A stretch of 38,172 nt of DNA from an uncultured Alphaproteobacteria bacterium (GTDB lineage Bacteria; Pseudomonadota; Alphaproteobacteria; Rhodobacterales; Rhodobacteraceae): the NCBI GenBank assembly GCA_902584635.1, contig CACIAQ010000015.1, positions 1-38,172 of the forward strand, read 5' to 3'. How positions within the stretch are numbered: position 1 is the stretch's first letter; every line of letters begins with the position of its first letter. Under the pieces are notes generated by a model. That model was not told the origin of the DNA and searched no databases. It saw only the letters and a list, made by a program, of their open reading frames with translations. A program made the position numbers and the translations under genes. Shown piece by piece: positions 1 through 7,706 of this stretch.

Positions 1-438
1 CTCGCCAGATAAAATACTGAATATAATATTATTGATTAAGTTTCTTTTCTTTCCATCAAGAAAAGAATACTGAGCAAAATCACTTCTAGTAGGTGGTTCA
101 TGAATAATCAAGATATTCATTTTTGTTGACTCAACTAATTCATTTAGCCCCCAAAATTTCTTGACGTTAAACTCATTTGTTAAGATGTTCCGCCAGTATT
201 TATCTAACGCTTTAATATTATTAATTTGATTAATCTCTTTTCGAAAATCTTCATGTTTTGATTTTTTACTATTTCCACTAATATCTTCGGTCTTCTTAAA
301 CGCGGAAATATCTTGATCGGACGCCTCGTTGTTTTTCTTTACGATTTTAACCTCCGAATAATTCGTTGGCTGCCGGGCTCCGACCTGCTCAACGCCCATT
401 AAGTAAAACCATAAAAGCTGTTCAAAATTACTTCTCAT
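1..438 (-). CDS. Family-4 uracil-DNA glycosylase-like protein, 5' part only (cut by window edge)
   Basis: Reading the minus strand from an ATG at 438 gives 146 open codons running off the left edge, so only the N-terminal part is seen. It starts MRSNFEQLLWFYLMGVEQVG, then has a lysine/serine-rich linker (about residues 28-75), then a domain whose spacing fits the start of family-4 uracil-DNA glycosylases (base-excision repair of uracil in DNA). Where the family has a GEAPG-type motif this protein reads IIHEPPTRSDF (about residues 112-122). No cysteine occurs in the visible part, so the first ligands of the family's iron-sulfur cluster are missing. It diverges from pyrB with 76 bp between starts, a neighbourhood I recall from Rhodobacterales, which supports the family call. 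It may be a degenerate or repurposed glycosylase; the rest of the gene is needed. Confidence 0.5.
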   Translation of the reverse strand, partial: MRSNFEQLLWFYLMGVEQVGARQPTNYSEVKIVKKNNEASDQDISAFKKTEDISGNSKKSKHEDFRKEINQINNIKALDKYWRNILTNEFNVKKFWGLNELVESTKMNILIIHEPPTRSDFAQYSFLDGKKRNLINNIIFSILSGE

Positions 439-514
439 TGAGCTTTAAAAATTTATTATTGTTTTCCTAATTTTATCTGGTACTTAGACCTATAGCTAAT
501 CATTTTATTGTTAA

Positions 515-1447
515 GTGGAAAGATTTTTGCAAGCAAAGCATATAATTCAAATAGATGATCTAAGCAGAAATGACATAGAAGAGATATTTTCTCTTGCTGA
601 ATATTACCTTCAATTAAATAAGAATGAAGTTGTTCAAAAATATCGCTTGGACTCTTTTACACAAATAAATGTCTTTTTTGAAAATTCGACCAGAACGCTT
701 GCAAGCTTTGAGTTAGCCGGAAAAAAGTTAGGTGGCATAGTTCAAGATATACAAATTGCGACCAGCTCTATCCAAAAAGGAGAGACCCTTATTGATACCG
801 CTTTAACTCTAAATGCTATGAGACCTGATTTATTGGTGGTAAGGCATTCTTCTTCGGGAGCAGCAAATCTCTTATCAGAAAAGGTAAAATGCTCAGTTCT
901 TAATGCAGGAGATGGCAGTCATGAACACCCAACACAAGCATTGCTAGATTTTTTGACTATAAAGCACAGAAAGAAAAAAAAAGAAGGGTTAATAATTGCT
1001 ATTTGCGGCGACATTAGTCATAGCCGTGTAGCTCGATCAAATATAGCTCTATTATCTAAGTTTAACAATCAAGTCCGGCTTATCGGTCCTAGCAATTTAT
1101 TGTCGGCCTCATTTAGAGAAATGGGTCTAGAAACATACAATCGCATGGAAGATGGTGTTAGAGGAGCTGATGTCATCATGATGCTCAGATTACAAAAAGA
1201 ACGAATGAAGGGTGGATTTATTCCCTCAAGGCGTGAGTATTTCAATCGCTTTGGTCTCGATAATCAGAAACTTTCATTAGCTAAGAGTGATGCAATTGTT
1301 ATGCACCCTGGTCCTATGAATAGAGGAGTTGAAATTGATGGCATTATTGCTGATGACCTGAATAGAAGCGTGATCCAAGAACAAGTAGAAATAGGTGTTG
1401 CCTTGAGAATGGCCGTACTTCACCTACTCGTCGATAGGAAAGGATAA
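515..1447 (+). CDS. pyrB: Aspartate carbamoyltransferase catalytic subunit
   Basis: Condenses carbamoyl phosphate and L-aspartate to N-carbamoyl-aspartate, the committed step of de novo pyrimidine synthesis, in the cytoplasm. The 310-residue length is normal for the catalytic chain. The carbamoyl-phosphate motif ENSTRT is at residues 56-61. The second-domain signatures [10 protein letters not shown] and [11 protein letters not shown] are intact. The start is a GTG at 515 without an obvious Shine-Dalgarno sequence; the protein aligns from its first residues, so no other start is needed. It is followed one base later by the pyrC homologue, as in bacteria whose ATCase is a PyrB-PyrC' complex. 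No pyrI regulatory-subunit gene is nearby. Confidence 0.97.
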   Translation: MERFLQAKHIIQIDDLSRNDIEEIFSLAEYYLQLNKNEVVQKYRLDSFTQINVFFENSTRTLASFELAGKKLGGIVQDIQIATSSIQKGETLIDTALTLNAMRPDLLVVRHSSSGAANLLSEKVKCSVLNAGDGSHEHPTQALLDFLTIKHRKKKKEGLIIAICGDISHSRVARSNIALLSKFNNQVRLIGPSNLLSASFREMGLETYNRMEDGVRGADVIMMLRLQKERMKGGFIPSRREYFNRFGLDNQKLSLAKSDAIVMHPGPMNRGVEIDGIIADDLNRSVIQEQVEIGVALRMAVLHLLVDRKG

Positions 1448-1448
1448 T

Positions 1449-2732
1449 ATGGGAAGGCAAATCACATTTATAAATGCAAGGGTAATTGATCCTAAAGCAG
1501 AAATTGAAACATCAGGTGCTTTTACCGTAAATGATGGTCTGATAGAAAAAAGAGATGGGGGGATTGAGGGTAAGGTAATTGATTGTAAGGGAATGTGTTT
1601 AGCGCCCGGGATTGTTGATATTGGAGTAAAAATTTGTGAGCCTGGTGAAAAACATAAAGAAAGTTTCAGATCTGCTAGCAATGCAGCTGCCGCTGGGGGT
1701 GTCACAAGTTTAGTCACTCGCCCAGACACTAAACCATCGATCGATACGCCGGAGCTTTTGGAGTTTTTCAAAAATAGAGGTAAAGAAGCTAGTAGGGTTA
1801 GAATATTTCCTACTGCATCGCTAACAAAAAAAAATAATGGGAAAAAAATGACTGAAATTGGGTTCCTGCATGATGGTGGTGCTGTTGGATTTACTGATGG
1901 CTTTAATTCGATTCCCAATACCAAAATTTTTCACCAGATTTTAAGGTATGCCTCTGATTTCAATACGCTCATAATAGGACATCCCCAAGACTATTTTTTA
2001 GCTAAAGATAACTCTGCTACCAATGGAGTTTTTGCATCAATTAAAGGAATTTCATCTGGCCCCGATACCGCAGAAAAGATTGGGATTGAGCGCGACATCG
2101 CGCTGGTCAGTAATTTAAATATACGATATCACGCTGACCAAATTACAACAAAAATTGGCTTAGATGTTCTCAGAAAAGCAAAGACTGCCAACAAGCAATT
2201 AACCGCCGGAACTTCTATCCACCATATTTTATTTAATGAACTTGACATAGGAAACTATAGAACCTTTTTCAAATTGAAACCACCTTTACGAAGTAATAGT
2301 GATAGAGAGGCATTAACGGAAGCAATACGAGAAGGACTGATTGATAATATCTGCTCAATGCACACACCGCAGGATGAAGAGAGCAAGAGACTCCCTTTTG
2401 AGGAGGCAGCACCAGGCGCCGTAGGCCTTGAAACGATATTGTCGGCATCTCTTTCGCTATACCACAATAAGGTGTTGAGCCTTAACGAACTTTTTAGGTT
2501 ATTAGCTTTAAATCCAGCAAATATAATTAAAAAGAATTTGGGGTGTCTAGACGAAGGTCAACCAGCTGACATTATCATTTTTGATCCAGATAAACCTGTG
2601 AAGATTGATCGATTTCAATTTCAGTCAAAATCACAGAATACGCCTTTTGATGGATTTAATTTACAAGGAGAGAACTTATTAACAATGGTAAAAGGCGAAA
2701 TAATTTTTAAAAATAATTCGTTTAAAGTATGA
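1449..2732 (+). CDS. pyrC: Dihydroorotase-like protein, probably catalytically inactive (PyrC'/pseudo-DHOase)
   Basis: A 427-residue amidohydrolase-fold protein of the type-I dihydroorotase family, starting at an ATG one base after the pyrB stop. Active enzymes carry D-x-H-x-H-x-REPG for two metal-binding histidines; here residues 57-66 read DIGVKICEPG, so both histidines (G59, K61) and the substrate-binding arginine (C63) are replaced. The catalytic STDHAPH segment is replaced by CSMHTPQ (302-308), losing the essential aspartate (M304) and the last histidine (Q308). The rest is well conserved (LAPGIVD, KPPLRS at 277-282, DEESKRLPFEEA). By analogy with Pseudomonas-type ATCase, where an inactive PyrC' holds PyrB trimers together, I infer a structural role. 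A true dihydroorotase should be encoded elsewhere. It is not decaying: the frame is intact and conserved. Confidence 0.9.
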   Translation: MGRQITFINARVIDPKAEIETSGAFTVNDGLIEKRDGGIEGKVIDCKGMCLAPGIVDIGVKICEPGEKHKESFRSASNAAAAGGVTSLVTRPDTKPSIDTPELLEFFKNRGKEASRVRIFPTASLTKKNNGKKMTEIGFLHDGGAVGFTDGFNSIPNTKIFHQILRYASDFNTLIIGHPQDYFLAKDNSATNGVFASIKGISSGPDTAEKIGIERDIALVSNLNIRYHADQITTKIGLDVLRKAKTANKQLTAGTSIHHILFNELDIGNYRTFFKLKPPLRSNSDREALTEAIREGLIDNICSMHTPQDEESKRLPFEEAAPGAVGLETILSASLSLYHNKVLSLNELFRLLALNPANIIKKNLGCLDEGQPADIIIFDPDKPVKIDRFQFQSKSQNTPFDGFNLQGENLLTMVKGEIIFKNNSFKV

Positions 2733-2739
2733 TTAAAAA

Positions 2740-3330
2740 ATGACAGTTTTTCTAATTATCTTGGTAGCTTATCTTATAGGGTCAATACCCTTTGGTTTGG
2801 TAGGAAAGTTTTTTTTTAAGATTGAAGATCCTCGAACCTTTGGATCAAAAAATATCGGAGCTACTAATGTTCTTCGAAGTGGAAACAAAAAAGCAGCAGC
2901 TTTTACACTCTTCTTTGATATGTTCAAAGGATTCATAGCAGTTTTCATTTCATCATTTATTGATAATAATCTTGTTTACTTAGCAATCCTGTCAGTTGTA
3001 TTTGGACATATTTTTCCCGTTTATCTACTATTCAAGGGTGGAAAAGGAGTAGCAACTTTTATTGGAGCACTAGTATCTTATAGCGCTATTATTGGTAGTT
3101 TGACTGTATTAGCATGGATCACTGTGTTCTATTTTACCAGAAAATCTTCTATTGCTGGAATAAGCGCTATTATTTTATCAAACCTTTTCCTATTTATATT
3201 TTGTGACAATACATCGGTAAAATTTTCGCTACTTCTTTTAAGTATATTTATTTTATTTAAGCATTCGGAAAATATTAAGAGACTTTTAAATAAAGAAGAG
3301 CTTAGTTTCCAAGGCCGTGATAAAAATTAA
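2740..3330 (+). CDS. plsY: Acyl-phosphate:glycerol-3-phosphate acyltransferase
   Basis: Integral membrane enzyme that transfers an acyl group from acyl phosphate to sn-glycerol-3-phosphate, the first acylation in phospholipid synthesis. The 196 residues match family length. The family motifs are present: GSIPFG near residues 14-19, GSKNIGATNVLR at 35-46, and KGGKGVAT around 99-106. Hydrophobic stretches at about 3-22, 55-75, 80-97, 105-128 and 135-175 fit a five-helix membrane protein. It follows the pyrC homologue by 7 bp and is probably cotranscribed with pyrB. Its 3' end overlaps the convergent gshA 3' end by 29 bp. Confidence 0.96.
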   Translation: MTVFLIILVAYLIGSIPFGLVGKFFFKIEDPRTFGSKNIGATNVLRSGNKKAAAFTLFFDMFKGFIAVFISSFIDNNLVYLAILSVVFGHIFPVYLLFKGGKGVATFIGALVSYSAIIGSLTVLAWITVFYFTRKSSIAGISAIILSNLFLFIFCDNTSVKFSLLLLSIFILFKHSENIKRLLNKEELSFQGRDKN

Positions 3331-4678
3331 AGTCATCATAAAATGAAGAAAAATTTTTCTTCCATTTGCTTTCAAATTTATTTGCTAAGTTACTAGAAAG
3401 AGTTTGTCTCTTTGAAATTTGCTCCAATAGTGGAGCCAGGAATAAGCTTTCATCGTCAATACCCTGAGTTAAGCACCTATTTTTCAGACCTTTCTGTGCT
3501 ATATCTAGCACTTCCTCACCCAATTCCCATAGGGTTTTATTATTAATATTTGCGTTCATGCCCATTTTACAGACATCTATATTTAGCTCATTAACAGACT
3601 GCCAATTAAGAGCTTTAACTAGATTATAAATATCGTCTAATGAAGCACTATCATATAGTAGCCCTACCCATAATGCAGCTAAAGCAGTTACATTTTGGCT
3701 AGGTCCTCCATCCGCACCTCTCATTTCAATGAAATTTTTTAAACGAACGTCTGTGAAAATTGTCGTCAGATGATCAATCCAATCAGAATAGGTAGCTCTG
3801 TAATTAGGGAAGGATTTCAACTGACCTTCCATAAACATTCGAAAAGACTCCCCAGACAGATTTACATAATCTCCATTTCTCTTTATGAAATACATGGGTA
3901 CGTTCAACGCATATTCAATCCAACTATCAAAACTCAAATCATCATCAAAAATAAATTTTGGAATGCCTGTTCTATCACTATCTGTATTCTTCCATATCTG
4001 TGCTCTCCAACTCTGATAACCAGTATTTTTTCCTTCAAACATTGGGGAGGACGAAAATAAAGCGGTTGCAAGGGGTTGTAAGCATGCAGCGACTCTAAGC
4101 TTTTTTGCCATATCCGCTTCCGAAGAGTAATCAAGGTTTACTTGAATGGTACAAGTTCTCAACATCATATCTAAACCTTGAGTTCCAACGGTTTTCATGT
4201 AAGGCATCATTATTTTTTTGTATCTGTTTTTTGGCATTATGGGCATGTCATCCCTTTCCCAATTGGGAGCAGCACCGATTGAAAACAATCTCAAGCCTAA
4301 TTCTTCATAGACAACTTTCATATTTTGCATGAAAGATTTCATTTCCTGGTCAACTTCATGAATAGTTTTTTTTATAGCACCTGATAGCTCAAACTGTCCC
4401 CCAGGCTCCAAACTTATATTTGCTTTGTCCTTCTCAAGACCAACAATTGTTGCTTTCTCAAATAATGGTGCCCAACCGAATTTTTTAATCAACAAATCAA
4501 AAACTTTTGAAATAGACTTTGGGCCCTCGTATCCGACAGGTCTATTTAAATCTGTGTCAAAAATAAAGTTTTCATACTCCGATCCTATCCCCCATTCCGA
4601 GCTAGGTTTACATCCTTTTTCGAAATAAATTCTTAACTGTTCTCGGTCCAATGGGTCTATGCTTTCCTCAGCTTTCAT
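3302..4678 (-). CDS. gshA: Glutamate-cysteine ligase, plant/alphaproteobacterial type
   Basis: Joins L-glutamate and L-cysteine to gamma-glutamylcysteine using ATP, the first step of glutathione synthesis. With the start at the ATG at 4678 the protein has 458 residues, normal for the class related to plant GCL. Recognisable blocks are WGIGSEYENFIF near residue 30, the glycine-rich ISLEPGGQFELSGA, the RTCTIQVNLDY block and FIEMRGADGGP. An earlier in-frame ATG (4714) would add 12 residues and deepen the overlap with rsmE. The 4678 start leaves only an 11-bp overlap and aligns better with the family's MK...PL..REQL opening. It forms a two-gene unit with rsmE. Confidence 0.95.
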   Translation of the reverse strand: MKAEESIDPLDREQLRIYFEKGCKPSSEWGIGSEYENFIFDTDLNRPVGYEGPKSISKVFDLLIKKFGWAPLFEKATIVGLEKDKANISLEPGGQFELSGAIKKTIHEVDQEMKSFMQNMKVVYEELGLRLFSIGAAPNWERDDMPIMPKNRYKKIMMPYMKTVGTQGLDMMLRTCTIQVNLDYSSEADMAKKLRVAACLQPLATALFSSSPMFEGKNTGYQSWRAQIWKNTDSDRTGIPKFIFDDDLSFDSWIEYALNVPMYFIKRNGDYVNLSGESFRMFMEGQLKSFPNYRATYSDWIDHLTTIFTDVRLKNFIEMRGADGGPSQNVTALAALWVGLLYDSASLDDIYNLVKALNWQSVNELNIDVCKMGMNANINNKTLWELGEEVLDIAQKGLKNRCLTQGIDDESLFLAPLLEQISKRQTLSSNLANKFESKWKKNFSSFYDDFNFYHGLGN

Positions 4679-5432
4679 GATTTTGATGATCCACTTTTTT
4701 GAGCCAGTCTCCAACCATACTATGCCACATTGTTAAGGCTACAACTGCTGCCGTTTCTGCTCTTAGTATTCTATTACCTAAAGATACTGGAAGTATATTT
4801 TTTTTTGTTTTTAATAACTTTCTTTCACAATCGCTAAACCCTCCCTCAGGCCCAACTAATATTGCAACCTTTTCAGGCCTAGCCAACAAAAGACACTCAT
4901 TAATATTTCTGCTTTCCAATGATTCATCACAAAATATTAATATTCTGTCTTCGGGCAGTTCTTCAATCACTTCAGCTAAAGAGCTTATTGGCAATATTTC
5001 CGGGATAAAAGTTCCTCCACACTGTTCTACTGCTTCAACAATATTTTTTCTACAACGATTAAGTGAAATCGTTTTAGTTTGTGTCTTATTACTAAATGTT
5101 GGCAAAAATCTTCTTAAACCTATTTCAGTACTTTTTTCTATCAAGAAATCTGTTCTTGTTTTTTTTAGTGGACAAAATATTAACCAAACGTCTCTCGGTA
5201 CGTATCTAGGTTTAGTTTTTTCCAAAATTTCAATATCAACAGAACGTTTGTGAATATTAATAATCTCTGCTGAGTATTCGCCAGTAACATTGTCAAAAAT
5301 AAGAATTCTTTCATTAATCTTACAACGCATTACGTTCTTTAAGTAGTGAGATTGCTCTGTCTCTAGACTAATCGTATTACCAACTGCTAAAGTGACTTCA
5401 CAGAATAGCCTTATACTAATATTCTTGTTCAT
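4668..5432 (-). CDS. rsmE: 16S rRNA (uracil1498-N3)-methyltransferase
   Basis: SPOUT-superfamily methyltransferase that methylates N3 of U1498 in 16S rRNA using S-adenosylmethionine. The 254 residues show an N-terminal PUA-like RNA-binding part (HYLKNVMRCKINERI, about 29-43) and a C-terminal trefoil-knot SAM site with GPEGGF at 194-199 and LGNRILRAETA at 218-228, the diagnostic motifs of the family. The central VEAVEQCGG (132-140) is also typical. It lies upstream of gshA in the same direction with an 11-bp overlap. Its start is 28 bp from the divergent ubiA start, so any promoters must share that gap or lie inside the neighbouring genes. Confidence 0.95.
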   Translation of the reverse strand: MNKNISIRLFCEVTLAVGNTISLETEQSHYLKNVMRCKINERILIFDNVTGEYSAEIINIHKRSVDIEILEKTKPRYVPRDVWLIFCPLKKTRTDFLIEKSTEIGLRRFLPTFSNKTQTKTISLNRCRKNIVEAVEQCGGTFIPEILPISSLAEVIEELPEDRILIFCDESLESRNINECLLLARPEKVAILVGPEGGFSDCERKLLKTKKNILPVSLGNRILRAETAAVVALTMWHSMVGDWLKKVDHQNHES

Positions 5433-5460
5433 GAAGTTTAATTATCATGAATGATCTTAA

Positions 5461-6420
5461 ATGCATAAATTTTTTAACGACAAGTTGATAGATGCGCAAT
5501 CAAACAATTGGGTAGATTTATATATTCCTAGGGGTATTCGTCCTTATTTTAAATTAAGTCGGTTGGATAGGCCAATAGGATCTTGGTTGCTAATAATTCC
5601 TTGCTGGTGGGGAGTTTTTTTATCCACTAATGTTGACCCAAACCTATTAAATGGCCACTCTTTCTATATATTGGTCGCTTGTTATATAGGTGGTCTTCTA
5701 ATGCGTGGTGCAGGATGTACATGGAACGATATAACGGATGCAAAGCTTGATGCAAAAGTATTACGGACAAAAAACAGACCCATTCCTGCTGGGGACGTTT
5801 CGAAGTCTCAGGCATTTTTATGGCTGATACTACAATGTGTTTTAGCATTGGGGATATTGGTAACTTTTAATCGTTTAGCAATAATTTTAGGATTTCTATC
5901 TCTTATCACTGTTGTTATTTATCCTTTCATGAAAAGGTTTACATACTGGCCACAATTTTTCTTGGGCCTTTCTTTTAACTGGGGTATATTGCTTGCCTAC
6001 GCTGCTAATAGTGGAACGTTAGATTACTTCTGTGTTGGCTTATATGTCTCTGCAATAGCATGGACAATATTTTATGATACAATTTACTCATTTCAGGATT
6101 TAGATGATGATAAAGAAGTAGGAATAAAATCTACTGGTATCTTATTTGAAGCCAATCCTAAGCAATACCTAACAATTTTCATTGTTTTTATCATTATGAC
6201 AGTCGGACCTATTTTTTATTTTTTGTCGAATGGTGATTCAATTCAAATTTTTATTCTTACATCTGGTATTTTTTTCTTCTCTCTCCATTTGACGTTTCAG
6301 CTATCAAATTTAGACATAAAGAATCCTGAAGGTTGTCTGAATACTTTCAAGTCAAATAGAACAGCTGGACTTATACTTACAGTATTTATGATGTTAGCTA
6401 CTTTAACTAAATCTTTCTAG
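5461..6420 (+). CDS. ubiA: 4-hydroxybenzoate polyprenyltransferase
   Basis: Membrane prenyltransferase that attaches the polyprenyl tail to 4-hydroxybenzoate in ubiquinone synthesis. The 319 residues contain the two Mg-pyrophosphate motifs of the UbiA superfamily: N89-D90-x2-D93-x3-D97 followed by RTKNRPIPAG, and a second aspartate-rich loop, YSFQDLDDDKEVG, near residue 211. The SRLDRPIGSWLL segment (33-44) is typical of the N-terminus. Multiple hydrophobic stretches fit the nine-helix fold. It is a single-gene unit between divergent rsmE and convergent moaE, with 12 bp to the moaE stop. Confidence 0.96.
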   Translation: MHKFFNDKLIDAQSNNWVDLYIPRGIRPYFKLSRLDRPIGSWLLIIPCWWGVFLSTNVDPNLLNGHSFYILVACYIGGLLMRGAGCTWNDITDAKLDAKVLRTKNRPIPAGDVSKSQAFLWLILQCVLALGILVTFNRLAIILGFLSLITVVIYPFMKRFTYWPQFFLGLSFNWGILLAYAANSGTLDYFCVGLYVSAIAWTIFYDTIYSFQDLDDDKEVGIKSTGILFEANPKQYLTIFIVFIIMTVGPIFYFLSNGDSIQIFILTSGIFFFSLHLTFQLSNLDIKNPEGCLNTFKSNRTAGLILTVFMMLATLTKSF

Positions 6421-6432
6421 CTAATCAAAAGT

Positions 6433-6858
6433 CTAAGAATTCTCCACCCACTTTTGAGTTTTGTCTGCTACTTCTTTTTTCCAAAATGGTACATTGCTTT
6501 TAAGATATTCCATAATAAACTTAGACGCTTCATATGCATTCTTTCGATGCTTGGAGGATGTAATAACAAGGACAATGTTATCGTTTATTTTTAATCTTCC
6601 AAATCGATGTTTTACAAGAATGAATTCTAAATCCCATTTATTTGCCGCATCAGCACAAATTTCTTTAATTTGACTTTTAGCAAGCTCCTCAAAGGATTCT
6701 ATCTCTAGATATTTTAATTTATCGTCTTCAAGGTCTCTTACCTTGCCAACAAAGAATACAACAGCTCCTGCTTTTTCAGTCTTTAACTTCAGAGTTTCCA
6801 TTTCGGAATTTAGATCAAAATCACTTTTTTGAACTGCTACGATTATCTTATTAAGCAT
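6433..6858 (-). CDS. moaE: Molybdopterin synthase catalytic subunit
   Basis: Large subunit of molybdopterin synthase, which inserts two sulfurs from thiocarboxylated MoaD into precursor Z (cPMP). The 141 residues carry the family's catalytic features: H104-R105 in SSKHRKNAYEA, and K120 and K127 in LKSNVPFWKKE, equivalent to the E. coli H103/R104, K119 and K126 positions. The N-terminal GAVVFFVGKVRD block (31-42) is also typical. It lies 4 bp after moaD as the last gene of the sppA-to-moaE minus-strand run. No other molybdenum-cofactor gene is in the window. Confidence 0.96.
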   Translation of the reverse strand: MLNKIIVAVQKSDFDLNSEMETLKLKTEKAGAVVFFVGKVRDLEDDKLKYLEIESFEELAKSQIKEICADAANKWDLEFILVKHRFGRLKINDNIVLVITSSKHRKNAYEASKFIMEYLKSNVPFWKKEVADKTQKWVENS

Positions 6859-6862
6859 AGAT

Positions 6863-7120
6863 TTATCCCCCTGTCATGGGTGGGAAAAAGGCAATCTCCG
6901 TAGCACCCTCGATTGATGTTTTAACATCTGTCACTATATTTTGGTCTATGGCAGAAAAAACAGCAAAGTCTCGTCCTTTTAGAACTGAGTATTGCTCACC
7001 CATTGCCTGTAGCTCTTCTATTAGATCCTGGATATTCGTTGATTTTATTTCAACTAGCTCTGACGTCTTACCAATTGTCTCCCGAATTCTTGAAAAATAT
7101 TTTAGCTTAACCTTAACCAT
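6863..7120 (-). CDS. moaD: Molybdopterin synthase sulfur-carrier subunit
   Basis: Small ubiquitin-like protein whose C-terminal glycine is thiocarboxylated and delivers sulfur to molybdopterin. With the ATG at 7120 the protein has 85 residues, starts MVKVKLKYFSRIRETIG like other MoaD proteins and ends in FFPPMTGG, the required Gly-Gly tail. An ATG 15 bp upstream (7135) is possible; I prefer 7120 because it gives the usual N-terminus and a short 8-bp overlap with the end of pgsA. It sits directly before its partner moaE. Confidence 0.95.
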   Translation of the reverse strand: MVKVKLKYFSRIRETIGKTSELVEIKSTNIQDLIEELQAMGEQYSVLKGRDFAVFSAIDQNIVTDVKTSIEGATEIAFFPPMTGG

Positions 7121-7706
7121 TGTTTGCTGTATCAAACGCTTTAAAAATATACTGCATACCAGTATACCAGGTCAGAAGACATGTAACCAAGCAAAATAAG
7201 TCTATCGACCAACTGATCACAGTGCTTTGGAAAAGATATATATAATCAAAAAATAAGAAGATTAGTAGTACGGTTTGAAAAAATGTTTTCCATCTAGCAA
7301 GTTGCGTAACGCTTAGATCTGCTTTTTTTTTGGCGCTTACAAATTCTCGTAATCCTGAGATCATAATCTCCCTAGTAATTAATAGTATAAGCATCAGTGA
7401 CATAAACAATTTTTCTGGATTGTCTAAGTTAATACCAAGGAAGAAAGCGAAAAGTAAAATAACCATGATCTTATCAGCTATTGGGTCAAAGACTTTTCCA
7501 ATATTACTTTCTGTATTAAACTTTCTAGCCAAATAGCCGTCAAAAAAGTCAGTCAAAATAATAAAGAAAAAGATTATTAAACCAAAGTACTTACCAGAAA
7601 AGGATTGGTCTATGATTAGGTATAATATTAATATTGGGGCAGCAAATAGCCTCAGAAAAGTGAGAAAATTTGGTATATAGCTATACATAACCTTCGGTAA
7701 TATCAT
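7113..7706 (-). CDS. pgsA: CDP-diacylglycerol-glycerol-3-phosphate 3-phosphatidyltransferase
   Basis: Membrane enzyme making phosphatidylglycerol phosphate from CDP-diacylglycerol and glycerol-3-phosphate. The CDP-alcohol phosphotransferase signature D-G-x2-A-R-x8-G-x3-D-x3-D is complete: D56, G57, A60, R61, G70, D74 and D78. An extra aspartate, D53, precedes it. The 197 residues with several hydrophobic helices match the family. The ATG at 7706 overlaps the uvrC stop in an ATGA arrangement, favouring this start over the inner methionine at residue 7. With plsY, it is the second phospholipid-synthesis gene in the window. Confidence 0.94.
   Translation of the reverse strand: MILPKVMYSYIPNFLTFLRLFAAPILILYLIIDQSFSGKYFGLIIFFFIILTDFFDGYLARKFNTESNIGKVFDPIADKIMVILLFAFFLGINLDNPEKLFMSLMLILLITREIMISGLREFVSAKKKADLSVTQLARWKTFFQTVLLIFLFFDYIYLFQSTVISWSIDLFCLVTCLLTWYTGMQYIFKAFDTANNG

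Noticed and set aside
968-985. A-rich run in pyrB as a phase-variable tract
   Set aside because: A single short A run in AT-rich DNA inside an essential, intact gene; nothing suggests switching.
4699-5253. A 184-codon plus-strand open frame opposite rsmE
   Set aside because: It lies wholly inside rsmE, whose SPOUT motifs are intact, and its translation has low-complexity Ser/Leu-rich content typical of a shadow frame.
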